NCBI GenBank assembly: GCA_033717875.1
Contig: JADDKJ010000019.1
Span: 1 to 58,886, forward strand
Reading direction: 5' to 3'
DNA from: SBBG01 sp033717875
Lineage (GTDB): Bacteria > Pseudomonadota > Gammaproteobacteria > Ga0077554 > Ga007554
DNA length: 58,886 nucleotides
Positions 18,228 through 25,675 of the stretch are shown here, piece after piece. Both the position numbers and the translations under genes were made by a program. A model generated the notes under the pieces. That model had not been told where the DNA came from and made no database searches. It was given only the letters and a program-made list of their open reading frames with translations. Within the stretch, counting starts at the first letter, position 1; every line of letters starts with the position of its first letter.

Positions 18228-19211
18228 TCAAGAAGATGCTCTTTTAATGGGCGCTGTAACCTTGACTGAGTTTCGCCCATCCGAAACACCGAACACTCCT
18301 CGAAACACAGGCACATCCTCGGCAATCAAAGTAACCGTATCCTGTGCTTCGAAAGGGATGACATCCCCGGGCTTCATTTTCATCAAATCGCGCAATGTGA
18401 TATCCACTTCCGCGAGCACACTGCTGATATTGACCTTGGCCTCTTTTATTTCATCGCGCAAAGACATCAGCCATCGCTCATCCACATCGGAACGATCGCT
18501 TTGCACACCGGCATCGAGCGCCTCGCGAATGGGTTCGATCATCGAATAAGGCATCGTCACATGGAGATCTCCGCCGCCGCCATCGAGCTCGATATGAAAT
18601 GTCGTCACCACAACAACTTCGGTGGGACTGACGATATTCGCGAACTGGGGATTGACTTCCGATTGCACATATTCAAAATCGACCGGCATCACCGGTGTCC
18701 AGGCATCCTTTAGATCCTTGAATACCTGCTGCAGCATCATTTGTATGACACGCATCTCGGTTGGAGTGAACTCGCGCCCCTCGATTCTGGTATAGAACCG
18801 TCCGTCTCCGCCGAAAAAATTATCCACGACGATGAACACCAGTTTCGGATCGAAAACGAACAATGCCGTTCCGCGCAACGGATTGATGCGAACGAGATTC
18901 AGATTGGCGGGGACAAAAAGGCTATGAACATATTCCGCGAACTTGAGCATCTGAACGCCATTGACTGAAATCTCCGGCGTCCGGCGCAACATATTGAAAA
19001 GGCTTCCCCTGAAATGGCGCGCGAATCTCTCGTTGATCATTTCCAGGGTCGGTAGGCGCCCTCTGACGATACGGTCCTGGCTTGAAAAATTGTAGTTGCG
19101 CGCGGTTCCGTCGGCTATAAACTCGCCGCCGCCTGTTTCAACGTCGCCGCTATCGACGCCGTGCAGAAGCGCGTCTATTTCATCTTGAGAAAGAATGTCT
19201 GTAACGGCCAT
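18228..19211 (-). CDS. fliM: flagellar switch protein FliM
   Basis: A 327-residue C-ring protein. The extreme N-terminus DILSQDEIDALLHG is the CheY-P docking peptide. The middle CheC-like domain (about 40-230) includes RIVRGRLPTLEMINERFARHFR and a GGxG-type FFGGDGRFYTRIEGREFTPTE region; the C-terminal SpoA domain follows from about 245. It starts 3 bp after the fliL stop. Confidence 0.97.
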   Translation of the reverse strand: MAVTDILSQDEIDALLHGVDSGDVETGGGEFIADGTARNYNFSSQDRIVRGRLPTLEMINERFARHFRGSLFNMLRRTPEISVNGVQMLKFAEYVHSLFVPANLNLVRINPLRGTALFVFDPKLVFIVVDNFFGGDGRFYTRIEGREFTPTEMRVIQMMLQQVFKDLKDAWTPVMPVDFEYVQSEVNPQFANIVSPTEVVVVTTFHIELDGGGGDLHVTMPYSMIEPIREALDAGVQSDRSDVDERWLMSLRDEIKEAKVNISSVLAEVDITLRDLMKMKPGDVIPFEAQDTVTLIAEDVPVFRGVFGVSDGRNSVKVTAPIKRASS

Positions 19212-19214
19212 GGT

Positions 19215-19742
19215 TCACTGCATCACGAAACTTGTGAAATAGACATCCTCCACTCCCGGAGAACCCGTCTGTTTTTTGAGTATTTTCTGTATCTCCTTCA
19301 ACGTTTCCGCGCGAATTCTCTCTTTCCCCTCGACGGTGCTGACGCTTTCCACCGTCTGGTTGCTTAACAGCATGATGAGATTGTTTCTGATCACCGGGGT
19401 ATGAGTCTTCACAGATTCGATGGCCAGCGGATCGCGCGCCATGACTTCGATGGTCACTTGCAGGAATCGCATCTCGGATTCATCCTTGAAATTGACGACA
19501 AAGGCCGGATCGAATGCGTAGTACACCGGAGGCGCCTTGGGCTGTTCAGACTTGGCTTTATCATGGCCTTTGCCCTTTTCTCCGCCATGTCCATTCCCCA
19601 GAAAAAAGAAAGCAGCCCCGCTACCGCCGCCAATCAGCACCAGCACGCCGGCAAGGATGAGAAGCTTTTTCATCAGGGAAGATTTTTTCTTGCCTACTTT
19701 TTCTTCAGCACCCTCTTCTTTATCCAGCTTCTCGACCGCCAT
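19215..19742 (-). CDS. fliL: flagellar basal-body protein FliL
   Basis: A 175-residue bitopic membrane protein: a charged N-terminus, a membrane segment near residues 25-48 (LLILAGVLVLIGGGSGAAFFFLG), a Lys-rich linker, and a periplasmic domain with VVNFKDESEMRFLQVTIEVMARD. FliL supports stator function. The longest frame begins at 19796, but that ATG lies inside a sigma-54 type promoter; ATG 19742 has AAGGA at 7 bp and is my choice. It is the first gene of the minus-strand flagellar run. Confidence 0.92.
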   Translation of the reverse strand: MAVEKLDKEEGAEEKVGKKKSSLMKKLLILAGVLVLIGGGSGAAFFFLGNGHGGEKGKGHDKAKSEQPKAPPVYYAFDPAFVVNFKDESEMRFLQVTIEVMARDPLAIESVKTHTPVIRNNLIMLLSNQTVESVSTVEGKERIRAETLKEIQKILKKQTGSPGVEDVYFTSFVMQ

Positions 19743-19783
19743 GCCTTGTTCCTTCTGCTTTGCCAAAACGCCCGAGACCGACG

Positions 19784-19800
19784 AAGCAAGCACCATGCCA
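19784..19800 (-). promoter_or_regulatory. sigma-54 (RpoN) type promoter for the fliL operon
   Basis: On the minus strand the sequence TGGCATGGTGCTTGCTT runs from 19800 to 19784. It matches the RpoN consensus TGGCACG-N4-TTGCW with one mismatch and exact GG-to-GC spacing (GG at 19799-19798, GC at 19787-19786). Transcription would start near 19774, giving a leader of about 32 nt before ATG 19742. Flagellar fliL operons in Pseudomonas and Vibrio are RpoN-dependent, so the context agrees. Confidence 0.75.
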
Positions 19801-19967
19801 CACTTATAATCAATAAAATATCAATGAGTTACAAACAAGGAACAGCATGATGACAGCAAATTGACTAGAGGAAGGGGACGTGTGCTGCCGAAATTATGGC
19901 GGGCCGTTGCATGCAATACGCAGTGGCCACACGAGAAGTCATCCCGTCAGCGAGGGAGTTTATTTGT

Positions 19968-19973
19968 TACAAT
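19968..19973 (+). promoter_or_regulatory. possible -10 element for mnmA
   Basis: TACAAT lies 65 bp before the chosen mnmA start in the divergent fliL-mnmA spacer (19801-20037). The matching -35 region is weak, so the assignment is tentative. The rest of this spacer holds the fliL sigma-54 promoter at its left end and nothing else that I recognise. Confidence 0.25.
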
Positions 19974-20037
19974 AACGCCCATATCAAGACTAAAGCCCTA
20001 TTTTTTTCCGAAAACAGTATTTTTTCGATTCCTTTCA

Positions 20038-21189
20038 ATGCTCCTCAACCCAAGCAAGACCCGCGTCATCGCCGGCATGTCCGGCGGCGTCGATTCCTCA
20101 GTCAGCGCCCTCCTCCTCAAACAGCAGGGCTACGATGTCAGCGGCCTGTTCATGAAGAATTGGGAAGAAAAAGATCCCGATGGCAACTGCCCTGCCGCCA
20201 TCGACGCGCGGGACGCGCTGGGGGTATGCGACCGGCTGGGCATCGGCCTGGACGCGGTGAATTTTGCGAAAGAGTATTGGGGCCGGGTGTTCCAGCATTT
20301 TCTCGACGAATACAGCCATGGACGCACGCCCAACCCGGACATCCTCTGCAACAAGGAAATCAAGTTCAAAGCCTTCCTCGACTATGCCCTGACCCAGGGC
20401 GCCGACTTCATCGCCACCGGTCACTATGCTCGGGTAGCACGGCGGGATGGACTGTACCGCCTGCTCAAGGGACGTGACGCCAACAAGGATCAGAGCTATT
20501 TCCTCTATACCCTGGGCCAGCGGCAATTATCGAAAACGCTCTTCCCCGTCGGGGAACTCGCCAAACCGGAGGTACGCCGCATCGCCACCGAAGCCGGCTT
20601 CGCCAACCATGCGAAAAAGGACAGCACGGGCATCTGCTTCATCGGCGAGCGCGATTTCAGGGATTTCCTGTCGCGCTATCTGCCCGCCCAACCGGGCGAG
20701 ATGCGCACGCCCGAGGGCGAGCTTATCGGGCGTCACGATGGCCTCATGTATTACACTCTCGGGCAGCGCCAGGGGCTGGGAATCGGCGGCCGGCAAGGCG
20801 ACAGCGGCGAGCCCTGGTTTGTCGCCGGCAAGGAACTGGCCAGCAATACTTTGATCGTGGTGCAGGGCCACGACCACCCGCTGCTCTACAACCAGTATCT
20901 GGTGGCGGGCAATCTGCACTGGACAAGCGGAACACAACCCGACCTGCCGCTGCGCTGCACGGCGAAAACCCGTTACCGCCAGCCCGATCAAGCCTGCACC
21001 ATCACGGCATTGGACAACGGTACTTGCCGCGTCACCTTCGATCAGCCGCAATGGGCGGTGACGCCGGGACAATCCGTTGTGTTTTATTCGGGCGAGGAAT
21101 GCCTGGGCGGAGGCATCATCGAACACACCGGCGATGCCGCCAACACAACATCGCTTATGCACAATACAACATCACGCTACGCATCATGA
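20038..21189 (+). CDS. mnmA: tRNA-uridine 2-sulfurtransferase MnmA
   Basis: A 383-residue enzyme that thiolates U34 of tRNA Lys, Glu and Gln. The PP-loop SGGVDSS is at residues 15-21; the two catalytic cysteines are C104 (NPDILCNKEIKF) and C200 (STGICFIGERDF). The frame is open from a TTG at 19861, but that leader is not MnmA-like; ATG 20038 precedes the conserved start of the fold. Its stop overlaps the hflD start as ATGA, the same gene pair as in enterobacteria, although purB, which usually follows, is missing. Confidence 0.96.
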   Translation: MLLNPSKTRVIAGMSGGVDSSVSALLLKQQGYDVSGLFMKNWEEKDPDGNCPAAIDARDALGVCDRLGIGLDAVNFAKEYWGRVFQHFLDEYSHGRTPNPDILCNKEIKFKAFLDYALTQGADFIATGHYARVARRDGLYRLLKGRDANKDQSYFLYTLGQRQLSKTLFPVGELAKPEVRRIATEAGFANHAKKDSTGICFIGERDFRDFLSRYLPAQPGEMRTPEGELIGRHDGLMYYTLGQRQGLGIGGRQGDSGEPWFVAGKELASNTLIVVQGHDHPLLYNQYLVAGNLHWTSGTQPDLPLRCTAKTRYRQPDQACTITALDNGTCRVTFDQPQWAVTPGQSVVFYSGEECLGGGIIEHTGDAANTTSLMHNTTSRYAS

Positions 21190-21812
21190 GCCATACCAGC
21201 GAAGACCGAACCCTTGCCCTGGCCGGCGTTTTTCAGGCCGCCCACCTCGTACAGGAAATCGCCCGCAAGGGCGCCGCGGACAGCCGCGATTTCGAGATCA
21301 CCATCGCCAGCCTGTTCATCACCAACCCGCCCAGCACCGCCGCCGTCTATGGTGGCGTGCGCGGCGTCAACACCGGCCTCAAGTGGCTGCGCATTCAACT
21401 TGGCGCCGACAACAGCCAGCCGCGCGACCTCGAACTCACCCGCTATACCGTCGCCATCCTTTACCTTGAACGCCAGTTGGCGAAACGCCCGGCCATGCTG
21501 CAACAAATCGCCGATGGCATCGAAAAGGCGCGCACCCAATCCGAGCACTTTTCGCAAACCCACAGCAACGTCATCGCCAGTCTCGCCGGGTTGTATAGCG
21601 ACACCATCAGCAATCTCAATCCCCGCATCATCGTCAGCGGTGAACAAGGCTATCTCTCCAACCCCGACAACGCCAACAAAGTCCGCGCCCTGCTGCTCGC
21701 CGCCATCCGCTCCGCCGTGCTATGGCGCCAGTGCGGCGGCAGCCGGCTACAGCTCATGTTCGGCAGAAGCAAGATGGCGCGGGAGGCGGGGGAGTTGTTG
21801 GGGGAGGCGTGA
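21186..21812 (+). CDS. hflD: HflD family protein
   Basis: A 208-residue, helical protein starting MSHTSEDRTLALAGVFQAAHLVQEIARKG. That opening (LALAGVFQAA.LV) and the later LYLERQLAKRP and NKVRALLLAAIRSAVLWRQCGGSR segments are characteristic of HflD, known in E. coli as a membrane-associated protein affecting lambda CII stability; its cellular job is not well defined. The start overlaps the mnmA stop by 4 bp, implying translational coupling; the longer upstream frame is an alternative reading of mnmA. Confidence 0.93.
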   Translation: MSHTSEDRTLALAGVFQAAHLVQEIARKGAADSRDFEITIASLFITNPPSTAAVYGGVRGVNTGLKWLRIQLGADNSQPRDLELTRYTVAILYLERQLAKRPAMLQQIADGIEKARTQSEHFSQTHSNVIASLAGLYSDTISNLNPRIIVSGEQGYLSNPDNANKVRALLLAAIRSAVLWRQCGGSRLQLMFGRSKMAREAGELLGEA

Positions 21813-21845
21813 CGGGAAAGGACCGTTAATTTGTGAGGTGAAAGT

Positions 21846-22091
21846 ATGGCAACCGTGCGCAAAACCATCACCCTGACCGACCAGCAGGACAACTGGATCA
21901 AGGCCCAGATCGCCGCCGGGCACTACACCAACGACAGCGAATATATCCGCGACCTTATTCGCCGCGAGCAGGAGCGCAGCGCCGAAATCGAAACCATCCT
22001 CCAGGCGTTGATTGAAGGCGAGCAGAGCGGCGAGCCGGAGCCGTTCGATTTCGATGCCTTCAAACGGCGTAAACTGGCCGAGCATGGCTGA
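21846..22091 (+). CDS. ParD-like type II antitoxin without intact toxin
   Basis: An 81-residue protein with a ribbon-helix-helix N-terminus (VRKTITLTDQQDNWIKAQIAAGHYTNDSEYIRDLIRREQE pattern) and an acidic tail ending DFDAFKRRKLAEHG that normally folds over the toxin. GAGGTG lies 6 bp before ATG 21846. This is a typical ParD; its end overlaps an ATG that opens a ParE-like reading frame, but that frame stops after 17 codons. As an orphan it may still repress its own promoter. Confidence 0.88.
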   Translation: MATVRKTITLTDQQDNWIKAQIAAGHYTNDSEYIRDLIRREQERSAEIETILQALIEGEQSGEPEPFDFDAFKRRKLAEHG

Positions 22092-22137
22092 GTATCGCCT
22101 CAGCCGGGCGACACAGCGCGGCCTCAACAGCGTTTAA
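22084..22137 (+). pseudogene. ParE toxin stub, truncated after 17 codons
   Basis: ATG 22084 overlaps the ParD stop, as in intact parDE operons, and encodes MAEYRLSRATQRGLNSV before TAA. MAEYRLSxAAxxDL is how ParE/RelE-type toxins commonly begin; the remaining ~80 residues, including the catalytic/binding part, are absent here and in the adjacent frames. The toxin is therefore inactive. Confidence 0.65.
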
Positions 22138-22393
22138 TGTTAGCCAGGACACTTGCCAGACAAACCCATTCGAGATTACCTACCATGACGGACGCCGACT
22201 GCTCGAATCGGTAACCCAACTGGAACGCGGCGAGGGCAAAGAACGGGCGCTTTCCGAATGGGCGATCAAGGGCAAACTGACCCCGCGCTGCGCTGATCGC
22301 GAGGCCGGCAATACCTTCGCTATGGTGCCGAACGTGGCCCAGCAGAAGCCCCGCCTTGACCACCGCCCCCAGGTACTCCCTGTGTCTGATTAG
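22138..22393 (+). other. gene-poor stretch with a degenerate open frame
   Basis: Between the ParE stub and the exported-protein cassette. In the frame ending at TAG 22391-22393 about 85 codons are open and include FEITYHDGRRLLESVTQLE, which reads like real protein but has no convincing start codon and fits no family I recognise. It may be debris of a gene disrupted together with parE. The last part overlaps the 3' end of the lipoprotein gene on the other strand. Confidence 0.35.
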
Positions 22394-22523
22394 GCGGAAA
22401 TGGGGAGAAATAATAGTCATCGCCCAGAATCTTTACCTTGGGCCAGCTACTACAGCCGATTAAACACGTCATGGTAGCCGCAATGATGACGATATGTGAA
22501 ATTGTGCGGTACATTATTCCCAT
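22320..22523 (-). CDS. small lipoprotein, last gene of an exported-protein cassette
   Basis: A 67-residue protein with a lipoprotein signal peptide: hydrophobic ISHIVIIAATMTCLIGC with Cys at the lipobox (LIGC). After the Cys come SSWPKVKILGDDYYFSPFPP and a Gly/Pro-rich tail. The start may be ATG 22523 or ATG 22514, the latter preceded by GGGA. It begins 17 to 26 bp after the preceding gene, so it looks co-transcribed with it. No domain is recognised; an envelope location is the only supported inference. Confidence 0.6.
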   Translation of the reverse strand: MGIMYRTISHIVIIAATMTCLIGCSSWPKVKILGDDYYFSPFPPNQTQGVPGGGGQGGASAGPRSAP

Positions 22524-22539
22524 TTTGAACAAGATGTCT

Positions 22540-23013
22540 TTAGAACTGGTAACCAAGCTGGAACCATAGTGCAGTCCGGCCACTTTCCGCAATGGCCGGT
22601 GTAAGCCCCAACACAAGCCCCGACCGCCCTATACCACTCAAAAAATAGGAATACACCAACCCCGCGCCGTAAGCACCTCGAACATCGTCTTTACCAGGAT
22701 CGACAGAGCGTTTGGTGGTAACCTGCCCCAGGTAAAGACCGACTCCATGTTTACTGGATTTATCAGAAAATAGATCCGTTCTGACCCAACCTGCTCCAGC
22801 ACCCCACGCCCCGTCACCACCACCACCGGTCCCGCCAACGCGCCCAAGGGAGAGAAATTTTAGATCCTTTGAGCTAACTAACCCTACATTCACACCAATA
22901 CCGCTATAGGGCGCCCCGATTCCCAACCCAAATGTCAGTCGATCATCCGCCTGCACGATCGCAGACATTCCTGGCAATACAAACAGTATCGTAAATAATG
23001 TTGTTCGCTTCAT
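22540..23013 (-). CDS. putative outer-membrane beta-barrel protein, unknown
   Basis: A 157-residue protein with a Sec signal peptide (MKRTTLFTILFVLPGMSAIVQA) and then alternating polar/hydrophobic, Gly-rich stretches such as LTFGLGIGAPYSGIGVNVGLV and AYGAGLVYSYFLSG. The C-terminus ALWFQLGYQF ends in aromatic Phe, the usual signal for BAM-mediated insertion. This supports a small (about 8-strand) barrel. No family is recognised. It lies 20 bp after the 332-aa gene. Confidence 0.7.
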   Translation of the reverse strand: MKRTTLFTILFVLPGMSAIVQADDRLTFGLGIGAPYSGIGVNVGLVSSKDLKFLSLGRVGGTGGGGDGAWGAGAGWVRTDLFSDKSSKHGVGLYLGQVTTKRSVDPGKDDVRGAYGAGLVYSYFLSGIGRSGLVLGLTPAIAESGRTALWFQLGYQF

Positions 23014-23033
23014 GGCCTTTTATCCGCCTTCAC

Positions 23034-24032
23034 TTAATCCAACACATTTGAAATCCTCACCGCCATTGGAATTTTCGTCATTATCCCACGCTTTTCTTCA
23101 AGAAGGGCATAAGGACTCTCTATTATCAAGGCCCATAACCGCTCCCGCTGCTGCAATATATGTACATTAGCCCGAACAACAGATTGCGGCTCCACGATGA
23201 AAAACATCGGCTTTACCCCAGTATCGGTATCACCATCCATAGCGGCGATTTGCACATCACCTGAAAAAAGCAGGAGGGCATGTGTCAGGGATTGCTCCAA
23301 CATATTTCCCACGGCAACCGAAAGCAGGGCACGACTACCCCCATCCTTATCAGGCGGCACATTGGAAGTAGGACTCACAAAGCGAATTTCTGCATCGATA
23401 TTGCCACGTCGCGGCGTGTGTTCCAGATTTTCCAGTAATGTATATGCTGGAAATTCGTTTCGTCCGACCAATAGATTCATCCGATGCGCCAGTACTGCGA
23501 AATCACCTCCTCTCCCAGTAGGCTTATCGCCCACATACCGAATAGCCGCAAAAACAAGGTCATGGGCACCCGCACCGAGATGTGAAACGCCGATCATGTA
23601 TGTTTTGCAGCTATTTGAGTCAATCTTCAAAGGATGAGAGGTTCCGGCCACGCCGCCCAGCTCAAACACATGCTGTCGATAGTCGGCAAGGATAATCAGC
23701 CGATAGCTCAGCATTTCCCCGGTCTGGTTACAGAGAAGAAATCTGGCCGCGAACATGTCCCCGGTTTGCAGGCGACAAGTAAGTTGCAGAGCACCGCACA
23801 AAGCCGGATCACCGGCCATAGCAATCAAGACACCGCGCTCTCCACTCTGTAGAAAGGCGTCGACCGTTTTCTGATCAAACTCGAAAGGCTTGCCCATACC
23901 GGACGGCGCGCTCGCCAGACATACCCCGTACACGCCTATCAACACGAATGACACAACGATCAAAAACCAGCTCTTGCACTGCGGAAGTTTCCTTCCCAGC
24001 GCAAAAGCATGGTCACGATTGTAATTATACAT
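23034..24032 (-). CDS. unknown exported/membrane-anchored protein
   Basis: A 332-residue protein with one N-terminal hydrophobic segment (SWFLIVVSFVLIGVYGVCLASA, about residues 21-42) preceded by a basic stretch, so either a signal anchor or a long signal peptide. The rest is soluble, with a few Cys (in LCGALQLTCRLQ, LLCNQTG and SNSCKTY) that could form disulfides in the periplasm. No family recognised. It starts 3 bp after the upstream gene's stop and is followed by the barrel protein, so the three are surely one transcription unit. Confidence 0.65.
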   Translation of the reverse strand: MYNYNRDHAFALGRKLPQCKSWFLIVVSFVLIGVYGVCLASAPSGMGKPFEFDQKTVDAFLQSGERGVLIAMAGDPALCGALQLTCRLQTGDMFAARFLLCNQTGEMLSYRLIILADYRQHVFELGGVAGTSHPLKIDSNSCKTYMIGVSHLGAGAHDLVFAAIRYVGDKPTGRGGDFAVLAHRMNLLVGRNEFPAYTLLENLEHTPRRGNIDAEIRFVSPTSNVPPDKDGGSRALLSVAVGNMLEQSLTHALLLFSGDVQIAAMDGDTDTGVKPMFFIVEPQSVVRANVHILQQRERLWALIIESPYALLEEKRGIMTKIPMAVRISNVLD

Positions 24033-24035
24033 TCG

Positions 24036-24770
24036 TCAACAACCGGAACGACCTTGAGTGAACCAGGTCACACCATTCTTGAATGCCTCGTGATGGGCAT
24101 CGGCACCGCACATCGCTTGAGCCAACCCGAAACTGCCTGTTTTAGTGTCTGATCCATCAACAAAGCTGGCATTGTAGGCTGTACGATTGACTTCCGGAGC
24201 AATGTCAGTACCTCTGGCGATGGCATAAATCTTGATACGATCAACAATCAGCGCGGGCCTGCCACATGCATTGGGATCGGTATAGGACCCATAAAAGGTA
24301 TTTGTTGAGGCGTATAGCTCATTTCTCATGTACAACCCTGAGATGCCGCGCCATTTCCATTGATGGGATCCGGTAACCCACCAACCGGCGCACGTCGCCA
24401 GAGTGGATACGAAGCTTGGATCAGCCCCACGAGGAACCGGTACCGAAGGCGGAACTCCGTCGCCCTTTACTGAGGATGAGCTTTCCCCACCGCCAGAACC
24501 TGATGATTCGCCACGCACCACGGGAATCCCACGACCTGCGACTGCTGCTCCCTGAGAAACTAAATCCTTCGACGAAACCGGGGTTTGCGCAATAGCACCC
24601 TCCGCAATCAACATCAATCCGCCGATTGCAAGCAAGTAGAGACTGGAGATTAGGGGAAGACGAGGTTCACAATCAGATTTGAAGCGAGAACTACTACCGA
24701 GATACCGAGATACCGAGATACCGAGATACCGAGATACCGAGATACCGAAGAATAATGCAGATTCTTTCAT
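24036..24770 (-). CDS. unknown secreted protein with an 8-bp repeat in its 5' coding region
   Basis: A 244-residue protein. ATG 24770 follows a perfect GGAGG at 5 bp; the longest frame uses a TTG 12 bp earlier, which overlaps that site. After nine residues the repeat tract encodes two and a quarter copies of ISVSRYLG, then a hydrophobic segment (about 39-56) ending AIA before QTPVSS, a plausible signal peptide cleavage. The mature part has a Ser/Gly-rich linker and a domain with four Cys (TLATCAGWW, PNACGRP, QAMCGAD, GRSGC). Family unknown. First gene of a four-gene exported cassette. Confidence 0.65.
   Translation of the reverse strand: MKESALFFGISVSRYLGISVSRYLGSSSRFKSDCEPRLPLISSLYLLAIGGLMLIAEGAIAQTPVSSKDLVSQGAAVAGRGIPVVRGESSGSGGGESSSSVKGDGVPPSVPVPRGADPSFVSTLATCAGWWVTGSHQWKWRGISGLYMRNELYASTNTFYGSYTDPNACGRPALIVDRIKIYAIARGTDIAPEVNRTAYNASFVDGSDTKTGSFGLAQAMCGADAHHEAFKNGVTWFTQGRSGC
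24695..24748 (-). repeat. 8-bp tandem repeat, 6.75 copies, within a coding sequence
   Basis: Six perfect units of TACCGAGA (plus-strand phase) occupy 24695-24742, followed by a 6-bp partial unit. Eight is not a multiple of three, so gain or loss of one unit shifts the frame of the minus-strand gene. Reading the two other frames past the tract, one meets TAG within about three codons and the other TAA after about 17 codons, so both would abolish the protein. Confidence 0.95.
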
Positions 24771-24986
24771 AAAAACCTCCAATGTTTATTATGCGAATAA
24801 CCACAACGCCTACGGACGAACAATTTCTATCATTCCCAAAGAAAGTATGTCAACATATTTTTTATTAAAATTTTATATTATTGATTTTTAATAAAAAAAA
24901 TATAAATTACTTATTTATTACGGCCATCCTGCACTGGATTAATATAACGATTCATTTTATATGAATTTTCTCATTACTTTCCGCTT
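24771..24986. other. AT-rich intergenic region upstream of the exported cassette
   Basis: About 215 bp that are conspicuously A/T-rich (for example 24855-24925 is nearly all A and T) compared with the GC-rich surroundings. No gene is seen. It presumably contains the promoter of the minus-strand cassette and resembles regions bound by H-NS-like silencers; this is inference from composition. Confidence 0.5.
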
Positions 24987-25027
24987 CAGCAAGTAGCCTG
25001 GGTTGAGCGTTGTTTGCGAAACCCGGG
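24987..25027 (-). repeat. REP-like palindromic repeat, copy A
   Basis: An imperfect hairpin with the outer arms CCTGGGTT and AACCCGGG and an inner CG/GCG stem. It lies 13 bp after the stop codon of the transposase at 25041 and is the reverse complement of copy B at 25616-25662 and copy C at 42174-42213, with few mismatches. Confidence 0.8.
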
Positions 25028-25040
25028 GCAGCAGGCGCCT

Positions 25041-25571
25041 TCATTCCCCGAATCTCCCGTGATTGATTTCATCGGCCATACCCCAACCCAAGGGATAAAC
25101 CCCGCGTTGTACAAAGCGGTGAAACGAGGAGTATGGCCAGTCGGCGGCACAAGATACATGGCCGTGTTTGACGGGGTTGTAATGGATATAGTCGATATGC
25201 CGCGCCATGTCCCGTTCGTCGCGCAGCGTATGTTCCCAATAACGGCGTTGCCACAGGCCGCGTTCGCGTTTGGCGATACGCCCCGCAGTGCGGCGTTCAC
25301 CGGCTGGAATGCGCCGCGAGAAGCGTGATTTTATTTCACGCCATCGTAAAGCATAGTCCGCATCGCCCGGCGGCAATGTCCAGATGCAATGCAAATGCTC
25401 GGGCAAGACCACAATAGCGTCGATTTCAAAGGGACGTTCCGCCCGTACCGATACAAACGCAGCACGCAACTCGTCGATGCGTTCGATCAACAACTGCGAT
25501 GCGCGATCCAACAGCGTCACCGTGAAAAAATAACTTCCTCCAGGGATGAAGTTGCGGCGATAGGCGACCAT
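25041..25571 (-). CDS. REP-associated tyrosine transposase (RAYT)
   Basis: A 176-residue Y1-type transposase. It begins MVAYRRNFIPGGSYFFTVTL, a common RAYT opening; the HUH metal-binding motif appears as LPEHLHCIW, and the C-terminal part has RYWEHTLRDERDMARHIDYIHYNPVKHG, also diagnostic. The Tyr of HIDYIHYNP region is a candidate nucleophile. The gene sits between two inverted REP-like repeats (24987-25027 and 25616-25662), the arrangement of a domesticated REP-forming unit (REPtron). Confidence 0.9.
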   Translation of the reverse strand: MVAYRRNFIPGGSYFFTVTLLDRASQLLIERIDELRAAFVSVRAERPFEIDAIVVLPEHLHCIWTLPPGDADYALRWREIKSRFSRRIPAGERRTAGRIAKRERGLWQRRYWEHTLRDERDMARHIDYIHYNPVKHGHVSCAADWPYSSFHRFVQRGVYPLGWGMADEINHGRFGE

Positions 25572-25602
25572 TACAGCGGCAATCCAAATTCATGGGAACA
25601 AT

Positions 25603-25662
25603 TCGAATCGATTATCCCGGGTTTCGCAAAAACGCTCAACCTAGGCTACTTGCTACTTGCTG
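25603..25662 (+). repeat. REP-like palindromic repeat, copy B
   Basis: The core at 25616-25662 (CCCGGGTTTCGC ... GCTCAACC ... GGCTACTTGCTG) is inverted relative to copy A and in the same orientation as copy C at 42174. Copies B and C also share the flank TCGAATC(G/C)ATTAT. Copy B carries a small internal duplication of CTACTTG. Located 31 bp upstream of the RAYT start. Confidence 0.8.
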
Positions 25663-25675
25663 AACAGTATTGCCC

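Noticed and set aside
19743..19796. Longer N-terminus of FliL
   Set aside because: Overlaps a sigma-54 promoter; the downstream ATG has the better ribosome-binding site.
19880..19960. Second sigma-54 site in the fliL-mnmA spacer (GTGGCCACTGCGTATTGC)
   Set aside because: The GG-to-GC spacing is 2 bp too long.
22124..22420. 98-codon minus-strand frame
   Set aside because: No signal or family; overlaps the lipoprotein gene and the degenerate plus-strand frame.
24695..24748. CRISPR-like array
   Set aside because: Units are 8 bp without spacers; it is a simple tandem repeat.
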